The position numbers were made by a program, and so were the translations under genes. From the NCBI RefSeq assembly GCF_003026215.1, contig NZ_PYOC01000005.1, positions 248,001 through 312,000 on the forward strand: 64,000 nucleotides of DNA, given 5' to 3'. Origin of the DNA: Photobacterium indicum (GTDB lineage Bacteria > Pseudomonadota > Gammaproteobacteria > Enterobacterales > Vibrionaceae). Positions 43,257-52,762 of this stretch are shown here, one piece after another (positions within the stretch are counted from its first letter, which is position 1; each line of letters opens with the position of its first letter). Below the pieces are notes generated by a model, which worked only from the letters and a program-made list of their open reading frames with translations, searched no databases and was not told the DNA's origin.

Positions 43257-44450
43257 TTAGCTAGCATTCAATTGGTCAACAATATAATCCGCGATAGGGA
43301 AGCAGGATGTTGCAGCAGGTGAAGGAGCATTACAGACAATTAAACAATGTTTAGTTCGATGAAATAGAAAATCGTCTATCAACTCACCTTCTTGGTTAAC
43401 TGCCTGAGCACGAATACCTGAAGGGTAGGGAAGTAAATCATCGCGACGAAGTGTCGGGCAATATTTTTGAACAAGTTGTAGATATCCAGATTTCCACACA
43501 CTATTTTTCAATTCGATCAACGCAGAGTAAAAGTGTTGGCGAATGACTTTACGAAACCCTGGATAGGTAATCATTTCAGCACAGTCTTTTAGGTGTACAT
43601 GATACTTGTCGTAGTGTTCACGAGAGAAGTTAATAACAGCATTAGGGCCAACAGTTACGCTACCATCAATCATTCGTGTTAAATGTACGCCAAGAAAGGG
43701 TAACTCAGGATCGGGTATTGGATAGATTAGGTGGTGGATTAAATTATTATGCTGCTTAGGTAATTGATAATAATCTCCTCTGAATGGCACAATTTGGAAA
43801 TTTGGCTCATCACCCAGCATTCGAACCAGCCTATCTGCTGTTAATCCACCACAAGCGATCAGAGAGTTCGCATGAAAGGTTGTGTTACTTGTTATCACTG
43901 TTACACCTGTCTCAGACTCATCTAGGTAGGTAACCTGATGATCGAAGAGTACTTGTCCGCCTGCTTGTTCAATAAGCTCGACAAGTTTTACACAAATTTC
44001 TTTATAATTCACAATACCAGTGGTTGGCACATAAATGGCTGCTAGTCCTTCGATATTTGGCTCACGCTCTCTTAATGATTGCTTATCAAGAACTTCAAAT
44101 TGAATACCGTTTAATCTTGCGCGTTCACCAAGGGTTTCCATTCTCTCTAATTCAGCATTGGATGTTGCAACAAGTAGTTTTCCGCATTCATCAAAGGGGA
44201 TTTGGTACTTTTCACAAAATTGTTTTATTTCAATATTACCACGGCAACAAAATTGAGATTTTAAAGTACCGGGTGTGTAGTAAATGCCCGCATGTATCAC
44301 ACCACTATTGTGACCTGTTTGGTGATAAGCCGGCGTCATCTCTTTTTCGACCACAATGATTTGACTCTCGGGGTAGCGTTTTTGCAGCTCCCACGCGGTG
44401 CTTAGCCCGATAATTCCTGCACCAATGATCAAATAATCACAATGAACCAT
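43257..44450 (-). CDS. lhgO: L-2-hydroxyglutarate oxidase/dehydrogenase LhgO
   Basis: 397 residues. FAD-binding Rossmann motif DYLIIGAGIIGLSTAWELQK at the N-terminus, then HQTGHNSGVIHAGIYYTPGTLK and GIVNYKEICVKLVE, and the C-terminal PSGIRAQAVNQEGELIDDF, all typical of LhgO (YgaF). It oxidises L-2-hydroxyglutarate to 2-oxoglutarate and passes electrons to the membrane quinone pool. The ATG at 44450 has AAAGGA eight bases upstream; a longer frame starts at 44468. No csiD or gab genes adjacent, unlike E. coli. Confidence 0.92.
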   Translation of the reverse strand: MVHCDYLIIGAGIIGLSTAWELQKRYPESQIIVVEKEMTPAYHQTGHNSGVIHAGIYYTPGTLKSQFCCRGNIEIKQFCEKYQIPFDECGKLLVATSNAELERMETLGERARLNGIQFEVLDKQSLREREPNIEGLAAIYVPTTGIVNYKEICVKLVELIEQAGGQVLFDHQVTYLDESETGVTVITSNTTFHANSLIACGGLTADRLVRMLGDEPNFQIVPFRGDYYQLPKQHNNLIHHLIYPIPDPELPFLGVHLTRMIDGSVTVGPNAVINFSREHYDKYHVHLKDCAEMITYPGFRKVIRQHFYSALIELKNSVWKSGYLQLVQKYCPTLRRDDLLPYPSGIRAQAVNQEGELIDDFLFHRTKHCLIVCNAPSPAATSCFPIADYIVDQLNAS

Positions 44451-44673
44451 GCAAAGTCCTTTTAGCATCTTGAAATGGGTTTATACCATGTTAAAAGAAG
44501 CGGATGGGTATAACTGTGTGCTGAGCTAAAAATAAGAGATAAATGTTTACCAACAAGGCATCTTTAGTGAGTCGTGGCCAGTAAGTTATCTTTGATGTAG
44601 ATGTTTGTTTTTATTGCTTAAATGCTATGTTAATGCGATTTTAAAAGAAACTAAATTGAATAGGGAGTAAGGG

Positions 44674-45171
44674 ATGGGAGTGATTATTCGACATCTAGAA
44701 TCGAAAGATATTGAGCAAGTTAAAAATCTGTACGCAGGAAAGAATGCTTATAGTGGAACACTTCAATTACCGCTGCCTTCTCTTGATGCATGGAATAAGC
44801 GCCTAAGTGATTTACCTGCGGGTGTGCATTCATTGGTTGCCGAGAAAGAAGGCGCCATAGTGGGACAGCTAGGCTTTGAAGTTTGTCAGAATGCGAGACG
44901 TAGGCATGTTGCTTCATTTGGTATGGCTGTACATGATGATTACCAAAAACAAGGAATAGGCAGTCAATTGCTTAGTGAGATTATCGATCTTGCTGAAAAT
45001 TGGCTTAATGTGCAGCGTATTGAACTGACAGTTTATACTGACAATCACTCTGCTATCGCCTTATATGAAAAGCATGGTTTTGTGATAGAAGGCGAATCAG
45101 TTAATTATGCATTTCGTAATGGGTGCTATGTTAACGTGTATCAAATGGCAAGAGTCAAAAATCAGCTGTAG
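44674..45171 (+). CDS. yhhY: YhhY-type GNAT N-acetyltransferase
   Basis: 165 residues of the GNAT fold. Matches E. coli YhhY: VIIRHLESKDIEQVKNLYAG, GTLQLPLPSLDAWNKRLSD, FGMAVHDDYQKQGIGSQLLS (acetyl-CoA loop QKQGIG) and RIELTVYTDNHSAIALYEKH. YhhY acetylates free amino acids such as Met and Phe and some toxic aminoacyl compounds. Start after GGGAGTAAGGG. Single gene, convergent with a second GNAT. Confidence 0.83.
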   Translation: MGVIIRHLESKDIEQVKNLYAGKNAYSGTLQLPLPSLDAWNKRLSDLPAGVHSLVAEKEGAIVGQLGFEVCQNARRRHVASFGMAVHDDYQKQGIGSQLLSEIIDLAENWLNVQRIELTVYTDNHSAIALYEKHGFVIEGESVNYAFRNGCYVNVYQMARVKNQL

Positions 45172-45229
45172 AGACTTGCTCTGTATTCATTACTGAGAAT
45201 GAAGAATCTTATGCCGTTTAGCTCGCACA

Positions 45230-45769
45230 TTACGCTTCTACGAGTACGCCTAACTCATAGTATTCGACATTTTCAGTAATCATATTGACGCGGGCAGCAT
45301 CGTTTTTGGTCGTTATATGGTGCATGCCTATTTTTTGCATGACTTTGCCTGGGGCTGAATCACGACTGAGGTGGCGCGCGTAAAGCAGTTGAAGATTTAG
45401 TCGTCTAAAGCCAAACTCGGCAATGCGCGCAGCTGCCTCAGTACAATACCCTTTGCCCCAATAGGGTACTCCAATCCAAAAACCTAATTGTGCAGTCTTA
45501 CCTTCTATATTCTGTAGGCCTATGCAGCCAACAAGTTGGTTGTTAGATTTAAGTGTGATCGCAAAAATTGCAGACTTTTGGCTTTGCCACCCAGCAATGT
45601 TTTTACCAATCCATTGCCCTGCGACACCATCATCATAGGGGTGAGGAACGTTGATCGTACCATTCGCAATATTAGTGTCACCTGCTAATTGTTGAATTTT
45701 TGGCGCGTCTGATAGTTCCAAAGGGCGTAAAACTAATCTCTCAGTTGTAAGTAAAGGCTGCTGTCTCAT
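45230..45769 (-). CDS. RimJ/RimL-like GNAT N-acetyltransferase
   Basis: 179 residues. Begins TTERLVLRPLELSDAPKIQQ, then LGFWIGVPYWGKGYCTEAAA (acetyl-CoA loop) and a motif NLQLLYARHLSRDSAPGKVM ending QKIGM, all typical of the Acetyltransf_3 group that modifies ribosomal proteins or small molecules. Target unknown. Lies convergent with the YhhY gene at 58 bp distance without a clear terminator. Confidence 0.85.
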   Translation of the reverse strand: MRQQPLLTTERLVLRPLELSDAPKIQQLAGDTNIANGTINVPHPYDDGVAGQWIGKNIAGWQSQKSAIFAITLKSNNQLVGCIGLQNIEGKTAQLGFWIGVPYWGKGYCTEAAARIAEFGFRRLNLQLLYARHLSRDSAPGKVMQKIGMHHITTKNDAARVNMITENVEYYELGVLVEA

Positions 45770-46094
45770 TTTCCCTATCCTGATAAATTATGATCTGCTG
45801 TTATTATTAGAGCTGTTTCATAGCTGAGATGATATCGAGTAGATCAATATTCTGTATTATATTTGTTCACTAACAACTCGTTCTCAACGTGAGATAACAT
45901 AGGGATACAATAGACATGTTTATATTTCAATATGATGTATTGATAAGAGTTTAAAGGGGTCATAGTGAGTAACGGTAAGGAATGAACACTCAATGAAGAG
46001 TGCAGGAAGAAAAAAGCAAGTTCTTGCTTGAGTTGTAGTGGTCAAGGAAAACTTGCTGATTACGAGGGTATGTTGAAAGAGCAACAGACCCTAA
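45770..46094. other. Intergenic region
   Basis: 325 bp with the promoter side of the GNAT gene and, at 46010-46030, the terminator of the SRPBCC gene. No ORF seen. Confidence 0.4.
46010..46030 (-). terminator. Terminator of the SRPBCC gene
   Basis: AAGCAAG-tt-CTTGCTT hairpin; on the minus strand it runs into TTTTTTC. Confidence 0.6.
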
Positions 46095-46538
46095 TCAACG
46101 CTTCCATTCGGATTCACCCTGTTGAGCAATTGTCGATAATGCTTTTCGTATATCCTTTTCAATAAGGTACTTAATAAGCCAGCCTGTGCCACTTATCTTA
46201 GGGGAAAATTTTATACGATAGTGGATAAGACTTTGAGTTGCGTTGATGCTTTGAAAACGAATCCAACTACCGTGTTCTTTAATTGGACCTCCGTTTATGA
46301 TTTTGCAATGGAGGTGTTCATTTTCTTTGTAATCGATTATCTGTTCTTGGAACCTAAAAGGACCTGTAGTCACTTCTCTGACAGCACCAATTCCGTTGGT
46401 ATCTGGCTTTCCTTGTCTAACTAAAGAAAAATCAGCATAAAAAAAACGACCTAATTTTTCATGATCAGAGAGTAGGTGAAATAGAATTTTTTTCGGCACA
46501 TTAGCGGTTTGCTCTAATGTGATGGTGTGAATTCCCAT
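46095..46538 (-). CDS. SRPBCC (START-like) family protein
   Basis: 147 residues. Features of the polyketide cyclase/SRPBCC fold: HTITLEQTANVPKKILFHLL, GIGAVREVTTGPFRFQEQI, LIHYRIKFSPKISGTGWLIK and a long C-terminal helix (EKDIRKALSTIAQQGE). The fold binds small hydrophobic ligands. No signal peptide. Ligand and partner unknown; stand-alone gene beside the gene-poor stretch. Confidence 0.8.
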   Translation of the reverse strand: MGIHTITLEQTANVPKKILFHLLSDHEKLGRFFYADFSLVRQGKPDTNGIGAVREVTTGPFRFQEQIIDYKENEHLHCKIINGGPIKEHGSWIRFQSINATQSLIHYRIKFSPKISGTGWLIKYLIEKDIRKALSTIAQQGESEWKR

Positions 46539-47559
46539 TTTCCTGACCTCTCAGCAAAACATGATTGTATGTTAACAAAGTGTGAAATCGTGTCAAGCTT
46601 AAGCATTACATTTTAGATGGTGGTTTTTTGTTATCAATCAGATTCTTAGCAAAAAAATAACATTTGTTATAATTGTTTTATCTGAGTTTAATCTAGAAAT
46701 TAGTGTTAATCACACACAATGATTAGTCATAAATAAAAAATTTTCGGTACCGAGAGTTTATAAAATCTTAAACAAGATATTCATTGGTAAGCAAGGGGTT
46801 ATGCACAAGAGTAAACTTAGTGTTACAGTTTCAATGCATGTAATGGTGATCTATATCTCAAAATATATTCAAGATATGCTTGTAAAAAACTAAAAACCCT
46901 CTTATATTGGTTTTGAAGATATAAATCGTATGGTGAAAAAGATAGAGAACTTGGTTAACCTTAATCCATTCAAATAAGGTAACTTCTGAACATAACTCCC
47001 GCGAAAATATCTCATTGTTCTTTATATTCCTAGGCGCAATAAAAATAAGCTACACACTGTTAGCTTTATTTATGCCGATTAGATAGGGATTCAGAGAACG
47101 TTTTACTTTTATCTGGTATGTAATGTGTTCGTCATAATTCGCTGGGTATAGTAGAACAAATAGAGAGTGAGAACGGTATTAAATTATATGTAATATCAAG
47201 CTTACTCATTGTTGATAATGAGAGGTATATAATGAAAACTCAAAATCGTCGTAAGTGGTTTTACTACAAAAATCAAACCACTAAAACACAAGTTAAGTAA
47301 GAAAGTACGCATTAGAGCGTAAGATTGGCTTATTACCAATCAACTGAAAGTTGTGCCCCGATAGCTTTCAGTACCCGAGTAGCCAGAGGCAATAAGATTA
47401 AGTAATCATGTTTCTGGCTAACTAAAACCTTCCAATCTATTATTTCAAATTAGCTAAACGCCTTATTTAAATATAATTCGTCGAGATATTAAATTCACCA
47501 AGCCAACGCAACCGTTTGCTATTTTATTTGATGTTTATTAGTTATAAGACTAAATATGA
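46539..47559. other. Gene-poor 1-kb stretch
   Basis: No protein gene of normal size on either strand. It holds a 22-codon ORF (47232-47300), an imperfect hairpin around AAAATAAGCTA/TAGCTTTATTT (about 47042-47072), ACTGAAAG-14 nt-CTTTCAGT (about 47342-47371), and an AGCCAGA/TCTGGCT pair further on. The tandem hairpins could mark a non-coding RNA or decayed mobile DNA; neither is shown. Confidence 0.4.
47232..47300 (+). CDS. Possible 22-residue basic peptide
   Basis: The ORF reads MKTQNRRKWFYYKNQTTKTQ and ends VK. GAGAGG lies six bases before the ATG, a good ribosome site. Composition is strongly basic and aromatic (9 of 22 residues Lys, Arg, Trp, Tyr or Phe in the first half). Downstream are two hairpins but no plus-strand gene, so it is not an obvious leader. 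It might be a genuine microprotein or chance. Confidence 0.35.
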   Translation: MKTQNRRKWFYYKNQTTKTQVK

Positions 47560-48138
47560 TTACTGGTAAATATTACCGCGAATAGTTGCTTTTTCTGGAA
47601 TAGATTGCACGGGTGCCCCTCCTAAATAAACATTACCTTCTACAACGAGGAAAGTGGAAAGTTCTTTTATTGCTGTATTTGCCAGGTATAAATTGCCACC
47701 AACATACAAATAGGGAGGGAGAGTGGTCAGCTTGGTTCCCATTAAACTTAAATCACTTTTTACCTGTAACCCGTTTGTGAGGTTAGTTATTTTCGAATGA
47801 GCAAGATTTATATGTCCACCCACATTCAAAAGCCTTGGTAGTTCGGTAACGTCGCTATAAGCTAAATTTAGACTACCTGTAACAGTCAATTTTTTTGGCA
47901 AACGTTGAATACGACTATTTTCTAAATCAAGATTACCAGTGACAAGCATTGGGTCTGGCAGAGTAAGGTTTTTTGCATTTCTTAAAGACACATTCCCATA
48001 AGAGTCGGTGTAGTTGAGTAACTTTAATTCTGAGATATATTGATTAGCATAAGCGACATGTGTTGTTTGAAGGATCAGTAATAAAAATAGTGTTTTACAC
48101 TTTATTTTCAATGGATTAGATGAAACGAAATTCGTCAT
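47560..48138 (-). CDS. Exported repeat protein with LRR-like solenoid
   Basis: 192 residues. Signal peptide (LFLLLILQTTHVAYA), then about six 22-residue repeats of the form L.V.GNL.L..S.I..LP..L: LVTGNLDLENSRIQRLPKKL, TVTGSLNLAYSDVTELPRLL, NVGGHINLAHSKITNLTNGL, YVGGNLYLANTAIKELSTFL and a last degenerate one. This predicts a small right-handed beta solenoid or LRR. Similar short units occur in LPxxLxV-type bacterial repeats. No catalytic motif; likely a binding or surface protein. Its role is unknown. Confidence 0.78.
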   Translation of the reverse strand: MTNFVSSNPLKIKCKTLFLLLILQTTHVAYANQYISELKLLNYTDSYGNVSLRNAKNLTLPDPMLVTGNLDLENSRIQRLPKKLTVTGSLNLAYSDVTELPRLLNVGGHINLAHSKITNLTNGLQVKSDLSLMGTKLTTLPPYLYVGGNLYLANTAIKELSTFLVVEGNVYLGGAPVQSIPEKATIRGNIYQ

Positions 48139-48219
48139 TATTTCTTTGTCCCCTTCCGAAACAGCGTTTTGACCATTACTTTATTCGAGATACTGAGCCA
48201 TCATGCCTTACTTAAGTAA

Positions 48220-48385
48220 TATACCCAAGTTACCCCAAGATGCTCGTTTCAGCGAGAATTTGTTGGGCTCTAGGCAAGGCACTTATTGTATTACTCCAGC
48301 GGAATGCCATTCCTACACACATTTTCCTTGAATTGAATACGCTGAGATCACTCTGAATCCTGCATCTTGAGGTAGCTTGGGTATA
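48220..48385. repeat. Full-length dispersed palindromic element, copy B
   Basis: 166 bp with the same ends as copy A at 2325-2497 (tatacccaagttaccccaag at the left, ttgaggtagcttgggtata at the right) and the same first 65 bases (gctcgtttcagcgagaattt and gttgggctctaggcaaggca). The centre differs (tactccagcggaatgccatt), showing that the middle is replaceable while the ends are conserved. Confidence 0.85.
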
Positions 48386-48397
48386 CTGTCAATTAAA

Positions 48398-48423
48398 AAA
48401 CCTCAGCTATTTTACTGAGGTTT
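48398..48423 (-). terminator. Terminator of the binding-protein gene
   Basis: AAACCTCAG-ctatttta-CTGAGGTTT; the A run on its left gives a U tract for minus-strand RNA. Confidence 0.82.
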
Positions 48424-48444
48424 GGGAGGTTTTTGTCTTAGTCG

Positions 48445-49203
48445 CTAGATATAGTTATGAATTATATCGTCGAGTTTACCTGTGCTTTTTAATGTTTTAA
48501 GGCGTTCATTGATAAAGGCTTGTATATCTGCATCCATTTTTGGATCAAAGGCGAGGTAAATTGGATAGTCTGGAATTACACTACTGAAGGATTGAATTCG
48601 ATAGGCGTCGGTGTTTAAATTTTGTTGGCTGAGGTTGTATTTAATGCGTGATTGCATCTCAACAAAAGCCGTTTCTCCGGGGAGTTTTTTAATGACACGA
48701 AATGCTGCTTTATAGTCTTTAACTCTCAATTCCTCGACGTTGCCATTGTCAAAGTAAGGGACAAGTTGCGGGTAGTTAAAACCATGAAGAAGAACGATAA
48801 CTTTCTCATCCATATCTTTCATCGAGTTGAAGTCAAATGTGTTATTAGTACTTGTAACGAGTGAATGCTTAACATTATAAATAGGCATCTCCGATAGGTT
48901 TTCGGCTTGAACGCCTCCCCAATTAGGACTGCCATAGGTTATCCAATTCGCTTCGCCCCCTTGTTTTAATAAAGATATCATTCGGTTAAAAGGGTAAACA
49001 TGGTAATCGATATCGTATTTACTGCCGTTAAATACCGCTTTTACAATATCTGTCACTATTCCTTTGTGTGTTTTATCTGGTGTTTCAATTTGGAACGGAG
49101 TGGCTTGTTTAGCGATAACATAATAATTAATTGTCTCAGATGATGCTTGAAAACTGGCACAACTTAACATTATTGCGGTTGATATAGAAAAAAATCCTTT
49201 CAT
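48445..49203 (-). CDS. Periplasmic amino-acid-type binding protein (SBP_bac_3)
   Basis: 252 residues. Signal peptide MKGFFSISTAIMLSCASFQA, then a family 3 solute-binding fold: TINYYVIAKQATPFQIETPD, GIVTDIVKAVFNGSKYDIDY, YPFNRMISLLKQGGEANWIT and LAFDPKMDADIQAFINERLK. There is no transporter gene beside it; instead a hybrid histidine kinase starts 80 bp away on the other strand. It could therefore feed a sensor rather than a permease (inference). Confidence 0.85.
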   Translation of the reverse strand: MKGFFSISTAIMLSCASFQASSETINYYVIAKQATPFQIETPDKTHKGIVTDIVKAVFNGSKYDIDYHVYPFNRMISLLKQGGEANWITYGSPNWGGVQAENLSEMPIYNVKHSLVTSTNNTFDFNSMKDMDEKVIVLLHGFNYPQLVPYFDNGNVEELRVKDYKAAFRVIKKLPGETAFVEMQSRIKYNLSQQNLNTDAYRIQSFSSVIPDYPIYLAFDPKMDADIQAFINERLKTLKSTGKLDDIIHNYI

Positions 49204-49282
49204 TTTACATCCTTATCTTAACTATCCCTGTGAAGTGGCTATTATTATGGTAGTAGAATAACAATAAGATGCGAGTTTAAGG

Positions 49283-51835
49283 ATGAATGAGACGTATCGC
49301 AATACGCACAAAAAGAAAAAAATCGGATTAGCAAAGCAGCTTCTGTTTTTTATCTTACTTATGAGTACAGTGTTCACCTTAATTATTACAGGGCTGAATT
49401 TATACCGTGATTATAAGGAAGATTTAGCGAGTATCGATGAACGAATGACCCAAATTGAAGGCAGCTTTTTATCAAGCCTTACCGCGAGTTTGTGGGTGGA
49501 AGATCGTGAACTATTACTGACGCAGGCTGAAGGTATAATGCATTTGCCTAGCATTCATTATCTATCGATTACAGATTCTGACGGTACTGTTATTCAGTTA
49601 GGCAGCGAATTACAAGAATATAAACATGAAAAAGTGTGGGAGATGCAACATACTGTTGGCAAAAGGCAGTACACGTTAGCTACGCTTACGGTTCAATCTG
49701 ATCTGTACACTGTTTATCAAGGGTTGTTTGATAAGTTTATTTTTCTATTGATTTCTCAAACGATCAAAATCTTCTTGTTCGCTATTTTCATTTTGTATTT
49801 TGCGTATCGTATTGTTGTACGGCCACTTATGTTGATGTCTTTGGCTGTCAGTAATTTTGATGATGACAAAGTACCACAGCGTATTAATTTAAAAGGCAGG
49901 CGTTTTGAGGATGAAATATCGACGCTAACTGAAACATATAATAGTTCTGTTAACCGAATCAGAGATCATTACGAAGAACTTGAATTAGCAAGAGAGGAAG
50001 CTGAAGAAGCTAACCGTAAGAAAAGTGAGTTTTTGGCAAACATGAGCCACGAAATTAGAACACCAATGAATGGGATCATTGGCTTATCATCTTTATTGCA
50101 AGAGATGGAAATGCCAAAAGATCAAAAAGAATATATCCACATGTTAAATATATCGTCTCTTTCATTACTTGATTTGATCAATGACATTCTCGATTTCTCT
50201 AAAATTGAAGCAGGGCGTTTAGAGTTAGAACATACATCGCTGAACTTGTTTGAATTGAATAAAGAAGTGGAATCTATATTCTTAGTAAGAGCATCAGAGA
50301 AAAGTATTGCCTTCCAATGCTCTATTGATAAACGCATACCACCAATGTTGCTTGGTGATGCAACTCAACTTCGGCAAGTACTGAATAATTTAGTGAGTAA
50401 TGCCATTAAATTTACCCATACGGGCTATGTGCACCTTCATACTCAATTAGAAGCAGATACGGATACTGAAACAACAATACGATTTGAAGTAATAGACAGT
50501 GGTATTGGTGTTTCAGCAGATAAGTATGAAGCTGTGTTTGATAAGTTTCAACAAGCTGATGGTAGTACTACGCGTAAATACGGTGGTACAGGGCTAGGTT
50601 TATCGATTTGTCGTCAAATAGTTCATTTGATGGGGGGAGAGATAAAGATAAGCAGTGAAGTAGATAAGGGGAGCACCTTTTACTTTACGGTAACGTTTGA
50701 AAAAAATGTATTAGTATCAGCTTCGTTGGAAGACAGTAAAGCACTATCGGAGATATCCGTTTTACTGGTCGATGATAGTATGCTGAATATGCGGATCACT
50801 TCTGCTCAGTTAAACAATTTCGGCGCTAAATCGATCTGTTGTGCCGATGCGACACAAACAATCGATATTGTTAAGCAAGCTATTGCGAATAAAAGCCCGT
50901 TTGATTTAGTTATCATTGATAAAATTATGCCACACCTTGATGGTTTTGAACTGGCGCAATTACTGACTAAAGAATTGGGTCTGGATTGTCCTCGCTTGAT
51001 GATGATTTCTGCTGGCCCCCAGATGGGCGATGATCTAAAGGCGAAACAAGCTGGCATTTTAGCGTGCTTATCGAGACCGTATAAAGAAAGCAATCTAAAG
51101 TGGACGGTTCAGCGCGTTATTAAGATGACTTCAGATGAAGTCATTGCGACTCCTCTAAATTCTAAACGGAGTCTAAACGGTACAGAGACATCTCAGGCGT
51201 TAAGCAATGCAACATCACCAGTCATGACACCTGAAATGACAACGCCTGAAAATTTTTTACAATCAGTACACCATGCCAACATGCCTCAAGCGAGTAACAT
51301 TAATTTCTTACCGAAGTCGAATGCCGAGGTCAAAAAAGCAAGCTCACCTGAAGAATCTGGTGTAATGACAAATGATTCAACTGCTGCTTTAACCCATGAA
51401 TTGGACCCTGAAGCATCAACACCAAGAGCGAAAGTTTTGGTGGTTGAAGATGCTGTTGTGAACCAAAAAGTGGCAAAAATGATGCTTGAAAAGTTGGGTG
51501 TTGAAGTCATGATTGCAAGTAACGGTCAAATTGGTGTCGATATGTATCAAGAACATGATTTTGATATGATATTTATGGATTGTCAGATGCCAGTTCTTGA
51601 TGGTTTTGGGGCGACAAAAGCAATACGAAATCTTGAACAAAATGCATCACACATTCCTATTATTGCTTTAACGGCAAATGTTGTTAAAGAAGAAAAGGAT
51701 AAATGCTATGAAGCAGGAATGGATGACTTTGTGTCTAAACCGGTAAGCAAAAAAGTATTATCAGCGGTGCTGGAGAAACATTTGGCTATAGTTCTTTTAG
51801 CGAAAAAAGAAAACGCCATAAAGAAAAATACCTAG
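49283..51835 (+). CDS. Hybrid sensor histidine kinase with two receiver domains
   Basis: 850 residues, inner membrane. TM1 about 14-38 ([20 protein letters not shown]), a periplasmic sensor of about 110 residues, TM2 about 150-180, a HAMP-like linker, HisKA with [15 protein letters not shown] (His256), HATPase ([24 protein letters not shown]). Receiver 1 has Asp546 in [12 protein letters not shown], receiver 2 Asp766 in [13 protein letters not shown]. There is no Hpt domain, so phosphotransfer needs one elsewhere. Divergent from a binding-protein gene, a common pairing for signal sensing. Output regulator not in the window. Confidence 0.93.
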   Translation: MNETYRNTHKKKKIGLAKQLLFFILLMSTVFTLIITGLNLYRDYKEDLASIDERMTQIEGSFLSSLTASLWVEDRELLLTQAEGIMHLPSIHYLSITDSDGTVIQLGSELQEYKHEKVWEMQHTVGKRQYTLATLTVQSDLYTVYQGLFDKFIFLLISQTIKIFLFAIFILYFAYRIVVRPLMLMSLAVSNFDDDKVPQRINLKGRRFEDEISTLTETYNSSVNRIRDHYEELELAREEAEEANRKKSEFLANMSHEIRTPMNGIIGLSSLLQEMEMPKDQKEYIHMLNISSLSLLDLINDILDFSKIEAGRLELEHTSLNLFELNKEVESIFLVRASEKSIAFQCSIDKRIPPMLLGDATQLRQVLNNLVSNAIKFTHTGYVHLHTQLEADTDTETTIRFEVIDSGIGVSADKYEAVFDKFQQADGSTTRKYGGTGLGLSICRQIVHLMGGEIKISSEVDKGSTFYFTVTFEKNVLVSASLEDSKALSEISVLLVDDSMLNMRITSAQLNNFGAKSICCADATQTIDIVKQAIANKSPFDLVIIDKIMPHLDGFELAQLLTKELGLDCPRLMMISAGPQMGDDLKAKQAGILACLSRPYKESNLKWTVQRVIKMTSDEVIATPLNSKRSLNGTETSQALSNATSPVMTPEMTTPENFLQSVHHANMPQASNINFLPKSNAEVKKASSPEESGVMTNDSTAALTHELDPEASTPRAKVLVVEDAVVNQKVAKMMLEKLGVEVMIASNGQIGVDMYQEHDFDMIFMDCQMPVLDGFGATKAIRNLEQNASHIPIIALTANVVKEEKDKCYEAGMDDFVSKPVSKKVLSAVLEKHLAIVLLAKKENAIKKNT

Positions 51836-51836
51836 T

Positions 51837-51916
51837 TATACCCATGATAGTTCAAGTTGCCTGCCCTGATTCTCGAGTTTGTGCCTGACAAAGCACCTTG
51901 AGGTAACTTGGGTATA
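51837..51916. repeat. Short copy of the dispersed palindromic element
   Basis: 80 bp from tatacccatgatagttcaag to caccttgaggtaacttgggtata (right end intact, left end altered), starting three bases after the kinase stop codon. Confidence 0.75.
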
Positions 51917-51935
51917 AACGTTTCTTTGGCTCGTT

Positions 51936-52220
51936 TTATGCCGTGTGTTCATGTTTATACAAATTCACGATGATAGTTAGTGTATTAGCTTGGGTATCTT
52001 CAGATATATCTTTAATTGAATAGTAATCGATGCTTTTATGCGCAAGATATCTATCCACTAAGCTGGTTAGGCTATCGTTAATATCACCCGTTATTTGGAT
52101 GGTTTCAATTAACGCTAATTGTCCATATTGAGCTTCTGATTGAGGTATCAATTCTGGCGCGGCTAACGTGGATAACGACGCGGTTATAAGTGTAAGGAAT
52201 AGAGCTGCGCGCTTGATCAT
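51936..52220 (-). CDS. DUF1471 (YdgH/BhsA/McbA-like) exported protein
   Basis: 94 residues. Signal peptide MIKRAALFLTLITASLSTLA before APELIPQ. The mature part matches the small DUF1471 domain: GQLALIETIQITGDINDSLT, SLVDRYLAHKSIDYYSIKDI and NTLTIIVNLYKHE. Members such as BhsA and McbA are envelope stress and biofilm proteins. The ATG at 52220 is preferred over a longer frame to 52277, which adds 19 residues before a good signal peptide. Confidence 0.82.
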   Translation of the reverse strand: MIKRAALFLTLITASLSTLAAPELIPQSEAQYGQLALIETIQITGDINDSLTSLVDRYLAHKSIDYYSIKDISEDTQANTLTIIVNLYKHEHTA

Positions 52221-52409
52221 TTTGGGTCTCTTGGAACGTGTATGGTCATAAATTATAACGACTCCGATTTGAGTCAACTTAAGTTTGGCATGCTGGTGTT
52301 TTGATTTGTCAGCGTTAAGTCAAATTCAAATAAGATAGCAATGTCTGCCTATAATGAGTAATGATTGTTCACGAGCTTTATAGGCGTATTCATTGGGTGG
52401 AAGAATAAT

Positions 52410-52661
52410 ATGGGATTTATTTCTTGGATAATTTTGGGGCTAATAGCGGGGGCTTTGGCTAAATGGTTAATGCCTGGTGATGATGATGGTGGTTGGATAA
52501 TGACCATTGTATTGGGTGTTGCTGGGGCGTTTGTGGGTGGGTGGTTGGGTTCATTTATTGGATTAGGCTCTGCTGATGGTGTTAATTTTGGTAGTATTAT
52601 AACGGCGACCCTTGGGGCATTTGTTTTATTGTTTGTTTATAACAAGTTTATTCGTAAATAA
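52410..52661 (+). CDS. GlsB/YeaQ/YmgE family membrane protein
   Basis: 83 residues. Three membrane segments typical of the transglycosylase-associated family: ISWIILGLIAGALAKWLMPG, then GWIMTIVLGVAGAFVGGWLG and GSIITATLGAFVLLFVYNKF. The GALAKWLMPGDDDGG motif is conserved. These small proteins are stress-induced; function unknown. The ATG at 52410 is preferred; a longer frame starts at 52365. GGAAG lies upstream. Own terminator. Confidence 0.87.
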   Translation: MGFISWIILGLIAGALAKWLMPGDDDGGWIMTIVLGVAGAFVGGWLGSFIGLGSADGVNFGSIITATLGAFVLLFVYNKFIRK

Positions 52662-52713
52662 GTCTTTAGGAATTTAAGCAACCAATTCCTATTAACGATG
52701 TTGTTAATCTATT

Positions 52714-52742
52714 AACAGGCACTTAGTGAGTGCCTGTTTGCA
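52714..52742. terminator. Terminator between GlsB-like gene and glutamate-synthase-like gene
   Basis: AACAGGCACT-tagtg-AGTGCCTGTT, between convergent genes; only a short T run (TTTG) follows. Confidence 0.7.
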
Positions 52743-52762
52743 TTTGGATATTTTGTTAATGG

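Larger units (their letters stand above)
48139..48444. other. Intergenic region with repeat copy B
   Basis: 306 bp, more than half of which is the full-length palindromic element (48220-48385); the terminator of the next gene (48398-48423) occupies the rest. Confidence 0.5.

Noticed and set aside
46801..46893. 30-codon ORF starting MHKSKLSVTVSMHVMVIYIS after AAGGGG
   Set aside because: The ribosome site is only two or three bases from the ATG, composition is ordinary, and there is nothing downstream to connect it to.
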